Shown here piece after piece: positions 9,292 through 17,706 of a DNA stretch of 37,038 bases. The translations under genes were made by a program, and so were the position numbers. Numbering within the stretch: the stretch's first letter is position 1; each line of letters begins with the position of its first letter. Source of the stretch: Eubacteriales bacterium OttesenSCG-928-N13 (lineage in GTDB: Bacteria; Bacillota; Clostridia; Christensenellales; Aristaeellaceae); the NCBI GenBank assembly GCA_030265545.1, contig JAJDGF010000004.1, positions 1 to 37,038 on the forward strand, given 5' to 3'. Under the pieces are notes generated by a model, which was given only the letters and a program-made list of their open reading frames with translations, was not told the DNA's origin and ran no database searches.

Positions 9292-10527
9292 CTATTGCAG
9301 CGCAAAGAAGAATGCCCTGCCCAGCACATCCTGTGTGCGGATCATTGGGATGCCGGACAGCACCGGCAGCTGCAGCAACGTCTGCAATTGCGGTTGCTGC
9401 TTGGTGCGGAAGCTGGACACCATCGACACGAACGCGCCATCCCGAAGGTAGCCCGCGCTCCAGCTGTCAAGTGCGTCCATCCCGGTAAAGCTGCGCGCCG
9501 TCAGACCCGGTTCCAGCTCGTATTTGAGCATGGTAATATCATAGTAGGCGATGCCCGATTGCATCTGCGCAGCCACCAATGGCTCGCCGTCAAATGGCGG
9601 TGCCTGATAGAGCACGTCCGCATCCATCAAGCGACGCCGAATCACGTGCATCGACATGGGGCTCATATCCACCCCGACGAATCGCCGCCCGCACAGGTGT
9701 GCGGCCTCAAGCGTGGTGCCCGAGCCGGAGAACAGATCCATCACCAGATCGCCCGGCTTCGATGCGCACTGCACGATGCGCGTCAATAGAGAAATCGGCT
9801 TTTGCGTATCATAGCCGGTGCGCTGCGGGTCCTTTTGTTGCAGGTGGCTCACGTCGTCCCAGACATCCCCCGGATAGGCGGGCTCATCGTCATAATAGGT
9901 ATACACCTTGCCGCCCGAGCGGATCGAGCGATACACGCGCCCGTCGGTGTCCACGTGGCGCTTCATGTGGTTGCGGCGGTTGCCCGCGCGCTCCACCGGC
10001 ACCTGCGTGATGTCGAACGTGTAGTTCTTCGTCTTGCGATAAAACAGGATCACATCGTGCTTGCGGCTGAAATAGCGCCGTGCGCGACCGCCCGTCTGGT
10101 ATGCCCAGATGATCTCATTCAGGAAGCATGCCTCGCCAAAGATCTCGTCCATCAGCAGCCTGAGCCGCGCGTGCATCCGAAAATCGATGTGCAAAAACAG
10201 CACGCCCGTATCGCTCAGCAGTTCGCGGCAGCCGGTGAGCACCTCCCGCATCATCTGAAGGTATTCAGGCTCGGACGATGGATCGGAATAGGCGGGCAGC
10301 TGGATGGAGCCATTGCCGCTCTTCCAGTCCTTTTCGCCCGCGCGCATGCGGATCTTCCATTGTTGGCCGGTGGCGAATGGAGGGTCCAGATAGATCAGCT
10401 GCACCTGGCCGCGATAGCGATCGAGCAGATCCACGAGCTTCTCGCGCGCATCGCCCAGCAGGAATTCGCCGTGCGCACCGCTGCCCGATTGCACCTCGCG
10501 AAGCACGTCCATCTTTGTCGGCTGCAT
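9292..10527 (-). CDS. site-specific DNA methyltransferase (N6-adenine or N4-cytosine, beta class)
   Basis: A 411-residue methyltransferase. The catalytic motif IV is DPPF (residues 48-51) and the SAM-binding motif I is DLFSGSGTT (264-272). Motif IV precedes motif I, which defines the permuted beta class. A C-terminal extension of about 110 residues follows. The ATG at 10527 is preceded by GAGGGGGAG at good spacing; an open stretch upstream to 10599 is not needed. No restriction endonuclease gene is nearby, so it looks like an orphan methyltransferase that may act in regulation or in protection against invading systems. Target sequence and methylated base cannot be told from sequence. Confidence 0.9.
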   Translation of the reverse strand: MQPTKMDVLREVQSGSGAHGEFLLGDAREKLVDLLDRYRGQVQLIYLDPPFATGQQWKIRMRAGEKDWKSGNGSIQLPAYSDPSSEPEYLQMMREVLTGCRELLSDTGVLFLHIDFRMHARLRLLMDEIFGEACFLNEIIWAYQTGGRARRYFSRKHDVILFYRKTKNYTFDITQVPVERAGNRRNHMKRHVDTDGRVYRSIRSGGKVYTYYDDEPAYPGDVWDDVSHLQQKDPQRTGYDTQKPISLLTRIVQCASKPGDLVMDLFSGSGTTLEAAHLCGRRFVGVDMSPMSMHVIRRRLMDADVLYQAPPFDGEPLVAAQMQSGIAYYDITMLKYELEPGLTARSFTGMDALDSWSAGYLRDGAFVSMVSSFRTKQQPQLQTLLQLPVLSGIPMIRTQDVLGRAFFFALQ

Positions 10528-10579
10528 GTGTCTCCCCCTCAAATTGCATCCGTGTGAATGCCATGATTGTTCAACATAT

Positions 10580-10609
10580 AGCATACCACAACCCTGCATA
10601 TCGCTGCAA
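10580..10609 (-). promoter_or_regulatory. possible promoter of the methyltransferase gene
   Basis: On the minus strand, TTGCAG (10609-10604) and TATGCT (10585-10580) are separated by 18 bases, about 50 bases upstream of the methyltransferase start. Confidence 0.4.
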
Positions 10610-10678
10610 GCACATACCCCCTACAATTTGGGTTTTGCCCCATTGTGTTCAGTTTTTGTGATATATTCGCCAAAATGC

Positions 10679-10706
10679 TTGCAAAACCCCTGGAATGCCT
10701 TATAAT
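10679..10706 (+). promoter_or_regulatory. promoter of the serS T-box transcript
   Basis: TTGCAA (10679-10684) and a perfect TATAAT (10701-10706) are separated by 16 bases. The transcript would start near 10713, just before the T-box leader. Confidence 0.75.
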
Positions 10707-10723
10707 ATTGGCATAGGCATTGA

Positions 10724-10938
10724 ACGGGACGGTGCGCCATGCCCTGACACACAGAAAGCCGGCGGTTGATGTGAGCCGGCGAAGGGGCAGCTGCATTTCC
10801 ACCCGGGAGCCACGCGGCGAACAGCTGCGCGGATGCGTCCGTTATCAAGCGCAATGAGATGGGTCGATTCATTCGATCAATCAGGGTGGCACCGCGGATA
10901 TATCCGTCCCTGCAACGACACGTTTGCGGGGGCTTTTT
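10724..10938 (+). ncRNA. T-box leader of serS
   Basis: The T-box consensus AGGGTGGCACCGCGG is exact at 10883-10897. Stem I can close with AACGG-ACG (from 10724) against CGTCCGTT (ending near 10852). The terminator stem CCCTGCAA (10908-10915) with TTGCGGGG (10924-10931) is followed by TTTTT (10934-10938). The competing antiterminator would form when uncharged tRNA-Ser binds, so serS expression should rise in serine-tRNA shortage. I could not assign the specifier codon with confidence. Confidence 0.93.
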
Positions 10939-10977
10939 CTATGTATCCCCGCGCAGTAAAAAAGGAGGACTTTGACC

Positions 10978-12252
10978 ATGCTGGATATCAATCTGATTCG
11001 TACAAACCCCGATCTGGTGGTCAGCGCGCTGAAAAAGCGCGAGTATGACCTGGATCTGACCGAGTTTCTGTCCTGGGATACCGAGCGGCGCGAGCTGCTG
11101 ATGGAGAATGAGGCCATCAAGGCGGAGCGGAACCAAAAGAGCAAGCTGATCCCGCAGCTGAAAAAGCAGGGGCAGGACGCGCAGCCGCTGCTGGATGAGC
11201 TAAAGGTGCTGGCCGATCGCGTCAAGCAGCTGGACGAGCGTCAGGATGAGCTGGAGCAGAAGATCCGCACGTTCGCGTTGGCGCTGCCCAACCTGCCCGC
11301 CGATGATGTGGTCGCGGGCGGCAAGGAGAACAATCAGGTCGTAAAGACCTTCGGCAGCAAGCCGGACTTCCCCTACGAGCCCAAGAATCATGTGGACCTG
11401 TGCCAGGATCTGGGGCTGATTGATTATGAGCGCGGCGTGAAGATGGGCGGCAACGGCTATTGGCTGTACATCGGGATGGGCGCACAGCTGGAATGGGCGC
11501 TGCTGAACTATTTCATCAGCGAGCACATCAAGGACGGCTATACCATGATGCTGCCGCCCCACATTTTGACCTATGAGTGCGGGCTGACCGCCGGGCAGTT
11601 CCCGAAATTCGAGGAGGATGTGTTCCGCCTGACGGAGGAGGGCTTCCATTTCCTGCTGCCCACGGCGGAGACCGCGCTGATCAACATGTATCGTGGCGAG
11701 ATCCTGGAAGAGGACGACCTGCCGCGCAGATTGTTCGCGTATACGCCCTGCTATCGGCGTGAGGCGGGCACCTATCGCGCATCCGAGCGTGGCATGATCC
11801 GCGGGCATCAGTTCAACAAGATCGAGATGTTCGGCTATACCAAGCCGGAGCAGAGCGGCGAGATATTGAAGGAGCTGATCGATAAGGCCTGCCGCCTGGT
11901 CGAAGGGCTGGGGCTGCACTATCAGCTGTCTAAGCTGGCGGCGGGGGATTGCTCCGCGTCGATGGCCACCACGTATGATATTGAGCTGTGGCTGCCCAGC
12001 ATGAATGAATATAAGGAGTGCAGCTCGGTCAGCAACGCGATGGACTATCAGGCGCGCCGCGGCAACATTCGATTCCGCCGCAACGAAACCAAGAAGCTGG
12101 AGTTCGTGCACACGCTGAACGGTTCCGGCCTGGCTACGTCCCGCCTGATGCCCGCGATCGTGGAGCAGTATCAGCAGAGCGATGGGTCGGTGCTCGTGCC
12201 CGAGGTGCTGCGTCCGTTCCTGGGTGGCTTGGAGAGAATCACCAAGCCCTAG
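10978..12252 (+). CDS. serS: seryl-tRNA synthetase
   Basis: A 424-residue class II synthetase that attaches serine to tRNA-Ser. The N-terminal antiparallel coiled coil spans about residues 30-105 (LPNLPADDVV marks its end). The catalytic core has motif 2 around CYRREAG and RGHQFNKIE, and motif 3 around GSGLATSRLMPAIVEQYQ. The ATG at 10978 follows AGGAGG by nine bases; an in-frame TTG six bases earlier is too close to the ribosome binding site. Expression is controlled by the T-box leader upstream. Confidence 0.97.
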   Translation: MLDINLIRTNPDLVVSALKKREYDLDLTEFLSWDTERRELLMENEAIKAERNQKSKLIPQLKKQGQDAQPLLDELKVLADRVKQLDERQDELEQKIRTFALALPNLPADDVVAGGKENNQVVKTFGSKPDFPYEPKNHVDLCQDLGLIDYERGVKMGGNGYWLYIGMGAQLEWALLNYFISEHIKDGYTMMLPPHILTYECGLTAGQFPKFEEDVFRLTEEGFHFLLPTAETALINMYRGEILEEDDLPRRLFAYTPCYRREAGTYRASERGMIRGHQFNKIEMFGYTKPEQSGEILKELIDKACRLVEGLGLHYQLSKLAAGDCSASMATTYDIELWLPSMNEYKECSSVSNAMDYQARRGNIRFRRNETKKLEFVHTLNGSGLATSRLMPAIVEQYQQSDGSVLVPEVLRPFLGGLERITKP

Positions 12253-12268
12253 ACAATAGACAAGATGA

Positions 12269-12296
12269 AGCCCGTATCATTTGATTGATACGGGCT
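12269..12296. terminator. bidirectional terminator between serS and the cysteine hydrolase
   Basis: AGCCCGTATCA (12269-12279) and TGATACGGGCT (12286-12296) form a perfect 11-base-pair stem between two convergent genes. Weak T-rich sequence follows on the plus side. Confidence 0.75.
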
Positions 12297-12311
12297 CCAT
12301 TTTGTAATGAG

Positions 12312-12860
12312 TTACTTAATAATGTTGATTTGGCAGCTTTCCATTACAGTCAGCGCAGCCTTGTGTTTCTCGGGCGATGCACCCGCGCACAACTTGCTGA
12401 GCACGCTGATCTTCGCCTCGGGCAGGCGGGTCTTGACCAGCAGCGCGTTGGTGACCACGCAGATATCGGTGCACACGCCGCAGAACTCCACATCGATCCC
12501 GTCACCTTCCGGCGTGCCATATGCGCGCGCCATCCCGGCCAATTCGCCCATCAGCCACAGCGAGCCGAACGTGGGTTTCTCCGCCACGCGGGCGCCCTCC
12601 GTCAGATCCTTCAGCGGATCGATCAGATCATGTCCCTTGGTGCCCTGGATGCAGTGCTCAACGGGCAGCGCTCGTCCCTCGGCGGTGCGCAGATAGTTGG
12701 AGCTGTGCGTATCCAGCGTGAAGATGACGGAATCCCCGGCCTCCTTGGCCTGCTTCACATAATCCACCACCGCGGGTACGATCGCACGCGCCTCGGGCGT
12801 GCCCAGCGCACCTGTGATGAAGTCATTCTGCATGTCCACGACGACCAATACTTTGCTCAT
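12312..12860 (-). CDS. isochorismatase-family cysteine hydrolase (nicotinamidase-like)
   Basis: A 182-residue member of the isochorismatase/nicotinamidase fold. The catalytic triad is visible as D9 (VVDMQNDF), K95 (EKPTFGS) and C134 (GVCTDICV). Of the metal ligands of true nicotinamidases, D50 and H52 (DTH) and H69 are present, but the middle histidine is missing. Nicotinamide deamidation is therefore possible but not certain. The ATG at 12860 follows AGGAGG. The gene lies 54 bases downstream of the CoA-transferase on the same strand and may share its promoter. Confidence 0.88.
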   Translation of the reverse strand: MSKVLVVVDMQNDFITGALGTPEARAIVPAVVDYVKQAKEAGDSVIFTLDTHSSNYLRTAEGRALPVEHCIQGTKGHDLIDPLKDLTEGARVAEKPTFGSLWLMGELAGMARAYGTPEGDGIDVEFCGVCTDICVVTNALLVKTRLPEAKISVLSKLCAGASPEKHKAALTVMESCQINIIK

Positions 12861-12914
12861 GATTTGTGCCTCCTGTAAATATGATGTGTTTTCGATGCAA
12901 TCTATGCATAAGTA

Positions 12915-14453
12915 TCAGATTTGCTCCGCTTGCCAGGTGGCCGGATAGGCAAGTGGAAATTCGAGGTGCGGCAGCACATCGCGGTCCCGATCAATGCCCG
13001 GATATACCTCTGCCAGCCTAAGCCCCGCTTCGGTCAGCTCAAACACGCAGCGCTCGGTGACGTATAGTACGCGCTGCCCGCGCGCCAAGGCCTGCTTGGC
13101 AGAAAAGCTGATTGCGCCAATTTTCTTCTTGAATTTGGGCAGCTGCCCCTCCTGCACGATGCGGAGCGTGCCCTGCTCGTCCTGCGCGATCTCAAGCCCC
13201 TTCGCGGTCGTGGTCAGGCAGAACACCACGGTCTTGGCAGCGCTCGTGATGTTCGCGAAGCCGCCGATGCCAACCACCTTGTCGGGCAGCTGGTGCGCGT
13301 TTACGTTGCCCTCAGAATCCATCTCCAACGCGCCCATAAAGCAGATGGACAGCCCGCCGCCATCGTAAAAATCGAATTGCTCCGCCATGCTCACGATGCA
13401 GTCCGCACCGATCGTGGCGCCAAACAGCTGCCCGGGTGCAGGCAGTCCGCCCAGCCCACCCGATTCCACCGTCAGCACGATATCGCGCAAAATCCCGCTG
13501 CTGGAGGCGGCCTGGCCGACCATCTCCGGGATGCCGATGCCGATGTTCACCACATCGCCCTTGCGCAGCAGCTGCGCAGCATGCTGCCCGATGACGCTGT
13601 GCGCGGTGCTGGGCTGCTTGGCCTTGCCGGTGCTGGTGCGCGCCAGATGCGCCATCCAATAGTCCATCTGGGAGCCGGGCACATGGATCGAACCATCCAT
13701 CGCCTTGATGTGCTCGTCCGGCTTGACGTAATCCACCACCACCACATCCACCAGAATGCCCGGGATGATCACGCTGCGCGGGCGTTCAAACGTGTGGCTC
13801 ACGCGATCCACCTGCACGATCACCGTGCCGCCGCGCGCCTTGGTGGCCTGCGCCAGCGCCAGCGCGTCGCAGATCACGCACTCGTCTGAGAAGGATATAT
13901 TTCCCATCGGATCGACCGAGGTGCCCTTGATGAGCGCCACATCAATCTCGGGCGTTTTATAATAGAGGTATTCCTCGCCGCGCAGCTCCACCAGCTGCAC
14001 CCATTCATCGCGGGAGCGCTCGTTCAGGCCCGGCCCGTCGCGCCTGGGATCCACAAACAGATCCAGCCCCACGTGGCTCAGGTGCCCCGGATAGCCGGCG
14101 GCGGCATCCCGAATGCTGTGGCTCATCACGCCCAGCGGCAGGCAGTAGGCCTCGATTTCGTTCTGCTGCGTCATCCGTGCGATGGCGGGGATGGAGGCAT
14201 AGTGGCTGGTGACCACCCGCTGCACGGCGCCCTTCGCGGCATATTGATCGGCCGCGCGGTGTTCGTCCCATACGCCAAAGCCGCATGGGCTGTAGATATT
14301 GAGATGGTTCGGGTGCCCGGTTTGCAGGTAGCGGCGCATGATTGCATCATGCAGCGCATGGGGAATCGAGAGCGACAAAAACGGGTTCAGCCCCAGCCAT
14401 GCGTTGTCATCAATCAACTGCACAGCTTCGTCGGCCGTCATGATTCGAAACAT
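12915..14453 (-). CDS. acyl-CoA:acetate/propionate CoA-transferase
   Basis: A protein of about 512 residues with fused alpha and beta halves of a family I CoA-transferase, similar to propionate CoA-transferase and YdiF. The catalytic glutamate is in VESGGLGGLPAPG (about residue 330). The oxyanion-forming region IGIGIPEMV precedes it. It would exchange CoA between short-chain acyl groups and acetate, a normal step in anaerobic acid fermentation. Three ATG codons stand in a row (14459, 14456, 14453). AGGAGG at 14467-14462 favours the third (eight-base spacing) or the second. Confidence 0.9.
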   Translation of the reverse strand: MFRIMTADEAVQLIDDNAWLGLNPFLSLSIPHALHDAIMRRYLQTGHPNHLNIYSPCGFGVWDEHRAADQYAAKGAVQRVVTSHYASIPAIARMTQQNEIEAYCLPLGVMSHSIRDAAAGYPGHLSHVGLDLFVDPRRDGPGLNERSRDEWVQLVELRGEEYLYYKTPEIDVALIKGTSVDPMGNISFSDECVICDALALAQATKARGGTVIVQVDRVSHTFERPRSVIIPGILVDVVVVDYVKPDEHIKAMDGSIHVPGSQMDYWMAHLARTSTGKAKQPSTAHSVIGQHAAQLLRKGDVVNIGIGIPEMVGQAASSSGILRDIVLTVESGGLGGLPAPGQLFGATIGADCIVSMAEQFDFYDGGGLSICFMGALEMDSEGNVNAHQLPDKVVGIGGFANITSAAKTVVFCLTTTAKGLEIAQDEQGTLRIVQEGQLPKFKKKIGAISFSAKQALARGQRVLYVTERCVFELTEAGLRLAEVYPGIDRDRDVLPHLEFPLAYPATWQAEQI

Positions 14454-14488
14454 CATCATGACCTCCTCTCGTGCGTCAAATCATTTTT

Positions 14489-14517
14489 ATTATAGCATGT
14501 TTTTGGTGATTTGGGAA
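14489..14517 (-). promoter_or_regulatory. promoter of the CoA-transferase gene
   Basis: On the minus strand, TTCCCA (14517-14512) and a perfect TATAAT (14494-14489) are separated by 17 bases, with the start codon about 30 bases further on. Confidence 0.6.
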
Positions 14518-14658
14518 TCCCAGACTTCACGCGAGAATTATAAAGTAAAGAAGGAATAAACATTAAAATAAAGTTAAATCGCATTGAAATGGGATTGAGA
14601 ATGGTGTAGAAAATAGATCTATGCCATGAGCTTAAGTGTTAATTCTGCACCCGAAAAC

Positions 14659-14687
14659 TTGACAAAAGTAGATAAAGACAGTATGAT
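14659..14687 (+). promoter_or_regulatory. promoter of the GGDEF-like gene
   Basis: A perfect TTGACA (14659-14664) and TATGAT (14682-14687) at 17-base spacing stand about 40 bases before the start codon. Confidence 0.8.
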
Positions 14688-14727
14688 AGTATCACTTTGA
14701 TATTGTTTATGTTACGTGAGGGTTAAG

Positions 14728-15783
14728 ATGGAACTTGTACGAAGGAGCAGGCGAACGGGGGCATTCAAGGCGTGCCTCTTGGCGCTGGTGTTTACGCTTT
14801 TGATTGGCGGCGTGCTGGTCTTTTTGGTGGAGCGCGCAGAGAACCAAAACTTGGTTGTTCAGACGCGTTTCGCGATGGAATCGTTTGAGGATCAGGTGCA
14901 CTATCGATTGGAGGGCGCAGAGGCGCAGGATGATCTCGCGGATGTGCTGAGCGAGCCGCTATTGGCACTCGAGACAAACGGTTATTGGTACGAGCTGCTG
15001 CAAATCTTTGATACGGGCGAGCAAAACATGCTGGCGCAGAGCGGGATTTTGCCGCAGCATGAGGTGCAGCAGCTGGAAATTGAGGTGCAGGATGTGAGGC
15101 TTCTGCTTCGCGCCTCATCCAAATCTGCCGGATCGATCGGCTGGACGACCATGATTTCGTTGCTCATTTTGGTGGCGCTCAGTCTGCTGGTGGCTGCGTT
15201 CACCTATCTGATCGCGCAGCGGCGCGACGGGCCGCCCAAGCCGGACGAATTGGACGTGCAAACGGGGCTGTATACCCGTGCCGCGGGCGAGAAGCGCATT
15301 CGGCGCGCGATTTCGGACGAGCGCGGTGCGCCGCTGGCGCTGGTGCTGCTGGATGTGGACAACTATACTGAGATCAACGAGCAGCTGGGCAGGCAGGAGG
15401 GGGACAGGCTGCTGCTTCGCGCGTGCGCGCGCTTGCGCGAGAATGCACACAGCCAGGATATTATCTTCCATGTGATGGGCGATATGATGATGGTGTATCT
15501 GCGTGGCGTGGGGGATGACGAGGCACTGATGGCGCGCACGGAGGTGCTCCGGCACTCGTTTGCGCAGCAGCTGCAGACGCCCGATGGTGCGCCGTTGATG
15601 ATGCACGCCAGTGCGGGCATCGCGCGCTCGCCGCAGCAGGGTACGACCTATCGCGAGCTGTTCGAAAAGGCAGACATGGCGCTGTATTGGTCCAAAAGGG
15701 ACGGCGGCGACCGATCCAGCTACTACATGGAATCGGAGCGCTCTGCTGCATTTTACGATGATGACGAGGATTGGTTGGTATAG
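14728..15783 (+). CDS. membrane sensor with degenerate GGDEF domain
   Basis: A 351-residue protein. Transmembrane helices at about 14-34 and 140-163 enclose an extracytoplasmic segment of about 100 residues, with no family recognised. The cytoplasmic part (175-340) is a GGDEF domain, seen in LLDVDNYTEINEQLGRQEGD and the later ASAGIARSPQQGTTYRELFE and KADMALYWSK stretches. The signature loop reads VMGDMMMV (from residue 249) where active diguanylate cyclases have a GGDEF-type loop. It is therefore probably inactive as a cyclase and may be a nucleotide-binding or signalling platform. The ATG at 14728 has GAGGG five bases upstream; a GTG at 14716 is the alternative. Confidence 0.85.
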   Translation: MELVRRSRRTGAFKACLLALVFTLLIGGVLVFLVERAENQNLVVQTRFAMESFEDQVHYRLEGAEAQDDLADVLSEPLLALETNGYWYELLQIFDTGEQNMLAQSGILPQHEVQQLEIEVQDVRLLLRASSKSAGSIGWTTMISLLILVALSLLVAAFTYLIAQRRDGPPKPDELDVQTGLYTRAAGEKRIRRAISDERGAPLALVLLDVDNYTEINEQLGRQEGDRLLLRACARLRENAHSQDIIFHVMGDMMMVYLRGVGDDEALMARTEVLRHSFAQQLQTPDGAPLMMHASAGIARSPQQGTTYRELFEKADMALYWSKRDGGDRSSYYMESERSAAFYDDDEDWLV

Positions 15784-15801
15784 CAAACGAGCCTCTGTTT
15801 C

Positions 15802-16608
15802 TTATTGTTGAATGTGCACGTCCAGGCGGTTGGTTGGGGGATCAAGGTGGGCCTCGGCGAATGCCAGGTAGATCTGCTCGGTCAGCTGATAGAACACGTT
15901 CCAGTATTCGCTGCCTGCGCACCACACGCGCAGCACGTAGTTGCTGGCGCCCTCGGTGCGGCCGCTTAGCGCGGCGAACGGCGCTGGATCAAGCAGCACG
16001 TCCGGCTGGTTCTTTGCGGCAGTCAGCAGGATCTCCTTGACCTGCTCGATCGGTGCATTGTGGGGCGCGAGCACCGATACCTCCACGCGACGAGTGGGCA
16101 TTCTGGTGTAGTTGGTGACCTGGCTTGCGGTCAGTTGCCCGTTGGGCACGAACACCAGCTTGTTATCGGGCGTGCTGAGCGTGGTATGGATCAGTGCGAT
16201 CTGCTGCACCGTGCCCGAAATGCCGCTGCCCGCTTCGATATAATCGTTGATGGTGAACGGCTTTGTGAACAGGATCAATAGCCCGCTGGCCAAATTGCCC
16301 AGCCAGCCCTGGATGGACAGAGAGATGGCCAGCCCAACCACGCCGAACAGCGCCAGCAGCGAGGAGGTGGGTAGCCCCAGCGCATCGCACACCAAGAGCG
16401 CCACCACGAACCACAGCGCGAAGCGGATCCCCGAGCTGATGAAATTGTCGAGCGCCTTATCGATCGGCAGCTTTTTCAGGGCGCGCCGAACCAGCATCAT
16501 GATCAGCCTGACTGCAATCAGTGCAATGACCACAATTACCAGCGAGCGCAGCAGCATCTCCACCGAAAATGCGCCGATTTTGAAATCCAGAAAGCCTTGA
16601 ACATCCAT
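15802..16608 (-). CDS. mscS: small-conductance mechanosensitive channel (MscS family)
   Basis: A 268-residue channel with three membrane helices near residues 15-40, 60-80 and 85-118. The third is the pore helix, rich in Gly/Ala/Ser (ALFGVVGLAISLSIQGWLGN), followed by the beta domain stretch KPFTINDYIEAGSGISGTVQ and the VPNGQL motif. The C-terminal alpha/beta vestibule is complete. It releases solutes on hypo-osmotic shock. Length matches E. coli MscS (286). AGGAAAGG precedes the ATG. The gene converges with the GGDEF gene, 18 bases apart. Confidence 0.93.
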   Translation of the reverse strand: MDVQGFLDFKIGAFSVEMLLRSLVIVVIALIAVRLIMMLVRRALKKLPIDKALDNFISSGIRFALWFVVALLVCDALGLPTSSLLALFGVVGLAISLSIQGWLGNLASGLLILFTKPFTINDYIEAGSGISGTVQQIALIHTTLSTPDNKLVFVPNGQLTASQVTNYTRMPTRRVEVSVLAPHNAPIEQVKEILLTAAKNQPDVLLDPAPFAALSGRTEGASNYVLRVWCAGSEYWNVFYQLTEQIYLAFAEAHLDPPTNRLDVHIQQ

Positions 16609-16706
16609 CGTGGATCACGCCTTTCCTCGTTATATGGTGTACCCAAAATAGTTTATCTTTCGCGGCGGGTAAGCAGCTTCTTAACGTTTCAATCATAGCA
16701 AAGCTG

Positions 16707-16735
16707 TTTATATTATACACATAGCAGGCTGTCAA
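16707..16735 (-). promoter_or_regulatory. promoter of mscS
   Basis: On the minus strand, a perfect TTGACA (16735-16730) and TATAAA (16712-16707) are separated by 17 bases. The leader to the mscS start would be about 90 bases. Confidence 0.7.
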
Positions 16736-16766
16736 TGGAAGTGCATTTGCGTGAATTGTCGCATGA

Positions 16767-16795
16767 TAGACAATGGCGTGCAAATCTGCTATCAT
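16767..16795 (+). promoter_or_regulatory. promoter of the rubrerythrin gene
   Basis: TAGACA (16767-16772) and TATCAT (16790-16795) at 17-base spacing stand about 40 bases before the start codon, divergent from the mscS promoter. Confidence 0.6.
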
Positions 16796-16835
16796 TTTGT
16801 AAAATGGAACATTATGGTGAAAGGGGATTTGTATT

Positions 16836-17369
16836 ATGGAACTGAAGGGATCTAAAACCGAGGCCAATTTGCATGCGGCATTCGCAGGGGAATGCATGGC
16901 GCGCACCAAGTATAACTATTTCGCATCGCAGGCGAAGAAGGACGGCTATGTCCAGATTGCGAACCTGTTCGATGAAACGGCCGCCAATGAGAAGGAGCAT
17001 GCCAAGATCTGGTTCAAGCTGCTTCAGGGCATCGGCAACACCAATGCCAACCTGCAGGCCGGCATCGATGGCGAGAACTATGAATGGACGGACATGTATC
17101 CGGAGTTCGCCAAGGTCGCGCGGGAAGAGGGCTTCACCGACATCGCGCAGCTGTTTGACGGCGTGGCCGCCGTTGAGAAGGAGCATGCGGAGCGCTATCG
17201 CAAGCTGCTTGATAATGTCGAGGGCGGACTGGTGTTCAGCCGCGATGGCGAGATGATTTGGCAGTGCTCCAACTGCGGTCATATCCATGTGGGCATGCAG
17301 GCGCCTGAGAGCTGTCCCGTGTGCGCACATCCGAAGGCATACTTTGAGCTGCGTGCAGAAAACTACTAA
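16836..17369 (+). CDS. rbr: rubrerythrin
   Basis: A 177-residue non-haem iron protein that reduces hydrogen peroxide in anaerobes. The ferritin-like diiron domain shows E19, the E52-x-x-H55 pair (NEKEH), E97/E98 and the E114-x-x-H117 pair (VEKEH). The C-terminal rubredoxin-like centre has its four cysteines at 144 and 147 (CSNC) and 160 and 163 (CPVC). Both centres look intact. AAAGGGG precedes the ATG. The gene has its own promoter and is followed by a strong hairpin. Confidence 0.96.
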   Translation: MELKGSKTEANLHAAFAGECMARTKYNYFASQAKKDGYVQIANLFDETAANEKEHAKIWFKLLQGIGNTNANLQAGIDGENYEWTDMYPEFAKVAREEGFTDIAQLFDGVAAVEKEHAERYRKLLDNVEGGLVFSRDGEMIWQCSNCGHIHVGMQAPESCPVCAHPKAYFELRAENY

Positions 17370-17381
17370 TCCATACCAAAT

Positions 17382-17408
17382 CAATGACCGCCCCATGGGC
17401 GGTCATTG
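17382..17408 (+). terminator. hairpin after rubrerythrin
   Basis: CAATGACCGCCC (17382-17393) and GGGCGGTCATTG (17397-17408) form a perfect 12-base-pair stem with a CAT loop. Its core recurs in the hairpin at 17670-17702. Confidence 0.7.
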
Positions 17409-17669
17409 TGCTGTAGACAAACCCCAGTGGGAGGTCTGGAGGGCGTGAGTCCTCCAGCTTCAATCCGCAGCTGACGGCATGCACGTCAGCTGCGGATACG
17501 CACCAAGTGTGCGCACCTTTCGCGATTTCTGCCCGTGAAGCTTTGCTTCACAAGAAATCGTGCAATCGTTCTCATCTGAAGAGCGCCGCGATGAGGGTGC
17601 AGTCGTCCCCATCCGAGGAGAAGGCCTCAGGGCTTCGACGAGGGCGTGTTGACGACCGTCAACACGCAG
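17409..17669. repeat. dispersed hairpin repeat, copy B, between two matching terminator hairpins
   Basis: No gene is present. The unit is a chain of hairpins: CTGGAGG with CCTCCAG (from about 17437); ATCCGCAGCTGACG (17463-17476) with its perfect complement at 17484-17497; GATTTCT plus GTGAAGC (17524-17541) with GCTTCAC plus AGAAATC (17545-17559); and GCGTGTTGACG (17644-17654) with CGTCAACACGC (17657-17667). Bases 17612-17662 match 7343-7393 exactly on the opposite strand. The unit is flanked by two hairpins that share ATGACCGCCC. Confidence 0.75.
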
Positions 17670-17702
17670 ATGACCGCCCATGCTAGGTGCATGGGCGGTC
17701 AT
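17670..17702 (-). terminator. hairpin after the riboflavin kinase gene
   Basis: ATGACCGCCCATG (17670-17682) and CATGGGCGGTCAT (17690-17702) form a perfect 13-base-pair stem next to the stop codon of the leftward gene. Confidence 0.65.
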
Positions 17703-17706
17703 GTTT

